From Solirubrobacteraceae bacterium (GTDB lineage: Bacteria; Actinomycetota; Thermoleophilia; Solirubrobacterales; Solirubrobacteraceae): a stretch of DNA of 6,770 bases. The translations under genes were made by a program, and so were the position numbers. The DNA lies in NCBI GenBank assembly GCA_025935735.1, contig JAICUS010000336.1, forward strand, positions 1-6,770, written 5' to 3'. Positions 5,846 through 6,770 of this stretch are shown here, one piece after another. Each line of letters opens with the position of its first letter. Within the stretch, counting starts at the first letter, position 1. The notes beneath the pieces are model-generated. The model did not search any database. It worked only from the letters and a program-made list of their open reading frames with translations, and was not told the origin of the DNA.

Positions 5846-6763
5846 TCATGCGACCGCGAATGCTCGCACCCGGCCGGCCGCCGCGGCCACGTGGTCGAGC
5901 GGCAGGTGCTCGAGGATCAGCGGCAGGTCCGGGCGGCGGTCGCGCAGGAACTCCAGGTACGGCCGCTGGGCGAACACGCCGGTCCCGAACTCGGGCGTGG
6001 CCACCTCGCCGTCGACCACCGCCACGTCCTTGAGATGCGCGACCACGAAGCGGTCCTCGAAGCGCTCCAGCAGGTCGCGGGTCAGGCGCTCGTGGGCCGG
6101 CACGGCCGCCGCGGAGAGGAAGTTGTACGGGTCGCACACCACCTGCAGGTGCTCCGAGGGGAAGCGCTCGAGCAGGCCGAGCAGGTGCCCCGGGTGGCGC
6201 AGCACGTTGCGGGCGTGCGCCTCCAGCGCGAGGATCGTCCCCGCGCGCTCGGCCGCGGCCCCCAGCTCGCCCAGCGACTCCAGCAGCAGCTCCCAGGCGG
6301 CCGCGCTCCAGTTCTCGTGGCTGTCCGCCCAGTCGGAGTCCGGGTTGCGCGTGCCGGTCTCCGTGGCCACCACCGCGGTGCCGAAGCGCGGCGCGAGCTC
6401 CAGGCAGCGGGCGATGAAGTCGAGGTTCTCCCGCCGCCGGCCGGGGTCGGGCGCGACCAGGTTGCGATAGCCGGCCAGCGCGGGCACCGTGACGCCGTGC
6501 GCGGCCAGCGCGGCGACGCCGGGGGCGATCCGCGCCGGGTCCCGGACGCACTCCTCCAGCAGCGCGCCGCCCAGCTGCACCGCCACCAGCCCCAGCCCGG
6601 CGAATGCCTCGCCCAGCCGCTCCCACTCGCCGGCCCCGAAGTCGTAGGAGAACGCGCCCAGCCGCGGCCAGGGGATGTCGACCTCCAGCCCGGGGAACGT
6701 GGCCCGGGCGAAGCTGAGGTCGCGCCGGACGAGCTCGTCGGGGCCGGGCGGCGTCTCGAACAC
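5846..6763 (-). CDS. Sugar phosphate isomerase/epimerase-like TIM-barrel protein (xylose isomerase-like family)
   Basis: Counted from the GTG at 6763 the frame gives 305 residues. It fits the AP-endonuclease-2/xylose isomerase-like TIM barrel: LGAFSYDF (35-42) as first strand, ETGTRNP (135-141), then the likely metal ligands Glu181 (LALEAH), Asp211 (VCDPYNF), His243 (VAHLKD) and Glu285 (LILEH). Members isomerise, epimerise or dehydrate sugars and inositols in the cytoplasm, often beside Gfo/Idh/MocA dehydrogenases; the remnant downstream agrees with this. The exact substrate is not deducible. The true start is unclear. The frame is open to the window edge, and residues 1-29 look unlike a barrel N-terminus. 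A GGAGG (minus strand, 6686-6682) stands 5 bases before an ATC codon (6676-6674), which would give a typical 276-residue protein. The C-terminus looks natural, and its TGA overlaps an ATG. Confidence 0.85.
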   Translation of the reverse strand: MFETPPGPDELVRRDLSFARATFPGLEVDIPWPRLGAFSYDFGAGEWERLGEAFAGLGLVAVQLGGALLEECVRDPARIAPGVAALAAHGVTVPALAGYRNLVAPDPGRRRENLDFIARCLELAPRFGTAVVATETGTRNPDSDWADSHENWSAAAWELLLESLGELGAAAERAGTILALEAHARNVLRHPGHLLGLLERFPSEHLQVVCDPYNFLSAAAVPAHERLTRDLLERFEDRFVVAHLKDVAVVDGEVATPEFGTGVFAQRPYLEFLRDRRPDLPLILEHLPLDHVAAAAGRVRAFAVA

Positions 6764-6770
6764 CAGCCAG
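6677..6770 (-). other. Possible C-terminal tail of an upstream paralogous isomerase, in frame with the next gene
   Basis: In the frame of the isomerase, the minus strand from the window edge reads WLVFETPPGPDELVRRDLSF and then ARATFPGLEVD. The strand VFET followed by a helix with ..LSFAR is how many sugar phosphate isomerase/epimerase proteins end, with the Glu as last metal ligand. No stop codon separates it from the barrel start at about 6676. It may be the end of a preceding paralogue fused by stop loss or a small deletion, or simply an unusual N-terminal extension. Only 31 codons are visible, so the call is tentative. Confidence 0.35.

Noticed and set aside
2011..6033. A 1340-codon open frame on the plus strand, antisense to hrpA and the isomerase.
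   Set aside because: It mirrors the codon structure of the minus-strand genes in GC-rich DNA. Its translation is low-complexity (Arg, Gln, Pro, Ala, His) with no recognisable domain, while the minus strand encodes a complete helicase.
1..6770. tRNA or rRNA genes, CRISPR arrays, insertion sequences.
   Set aside because: No cloverleaf or rRNA-like stretch, no regularly spaced longer repeats, and no transposase reading frame or terminal inverted repeats were seen on either strand.

Overview
The window is very GC-rich with strong G/C preference at third codon positions. It looks like a chromosomal segment of a high-GC actinobacterium. A soil lineage such as Thermoleophilia/Solirubrobacterales is a guess from gene flavour only. 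Three genes lack a Shine-Dalgarno site but have a TANNNT hexamer 7-9 nt before the start codon, which fits leaderless transcription as known in Actinomycetota.

Layout, left to right. (1) 1-253, minus: the N-terminal part of an isochorismatase-family cysteine hydrolase, cut by the window edge. (2) 254-791: a minus-strand DUF952 gene that is good up to its HLYG motif and then runs into unrelated sequence. That unrelated stretch holds two hairpins and an AT-rich operator-like palindrome with no regulator gene beside it. (3) 861-1849, plus: an MFS efflux transporter with an internal deletion that removes about one helix plus the central loop and shifts the frame. (4) 1792-1911, plus: four closely spaced micro-ORFs at the transporter's 3' end, each with its own purine-rich ribosome site. 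Three are exactly 18 bp and encode MTYKL, MSYRW and MGYKW; the fourth reads MQAYKF and then Cys instead of a stop. (5) 1926-1944: a perfect hairpin between convergent transcription units. (6) 1945-5682, minus: a full-length HrpA-type DEAH-box RNA helicase with the DUF3418 C-terminal region. (7) 5699-5845, minus: a 48-codon C-terminal remnant of a Gfo/Idh/MocA oxidoreductase. (8) 5846-6763, minus: a sugar phosphate isomerase/epimerase-like TIM barrel whose reading frame continues past the window edge and may carry the tail of an upstream paralogue.

How the parts fit. HrpA is a housekeeping RNA helicase and looks intact. The isomerase and the oxidoreductase remnant look like a former sugar or inositol catabolic operon joined by an ATGA overlap; the oxidoreductase has lost nearly everything but its C-terminus. 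The DUF952 gene, the transporter and the oxidoreductase all look damaged, so the window shows either gene decay by deletion or an assembly that collapsed short segments.

The candidate for something new is the micro-ORF array. The encoded pattern is M-x-Y-[K/R]-[W/L/F], repeated at roughly 30-base intervals. It resembles the 18-bp precursor genes of biarylitide-type RiPPs, but no P450 or other modifying enzyme lies in this window, so that link is only an inference.
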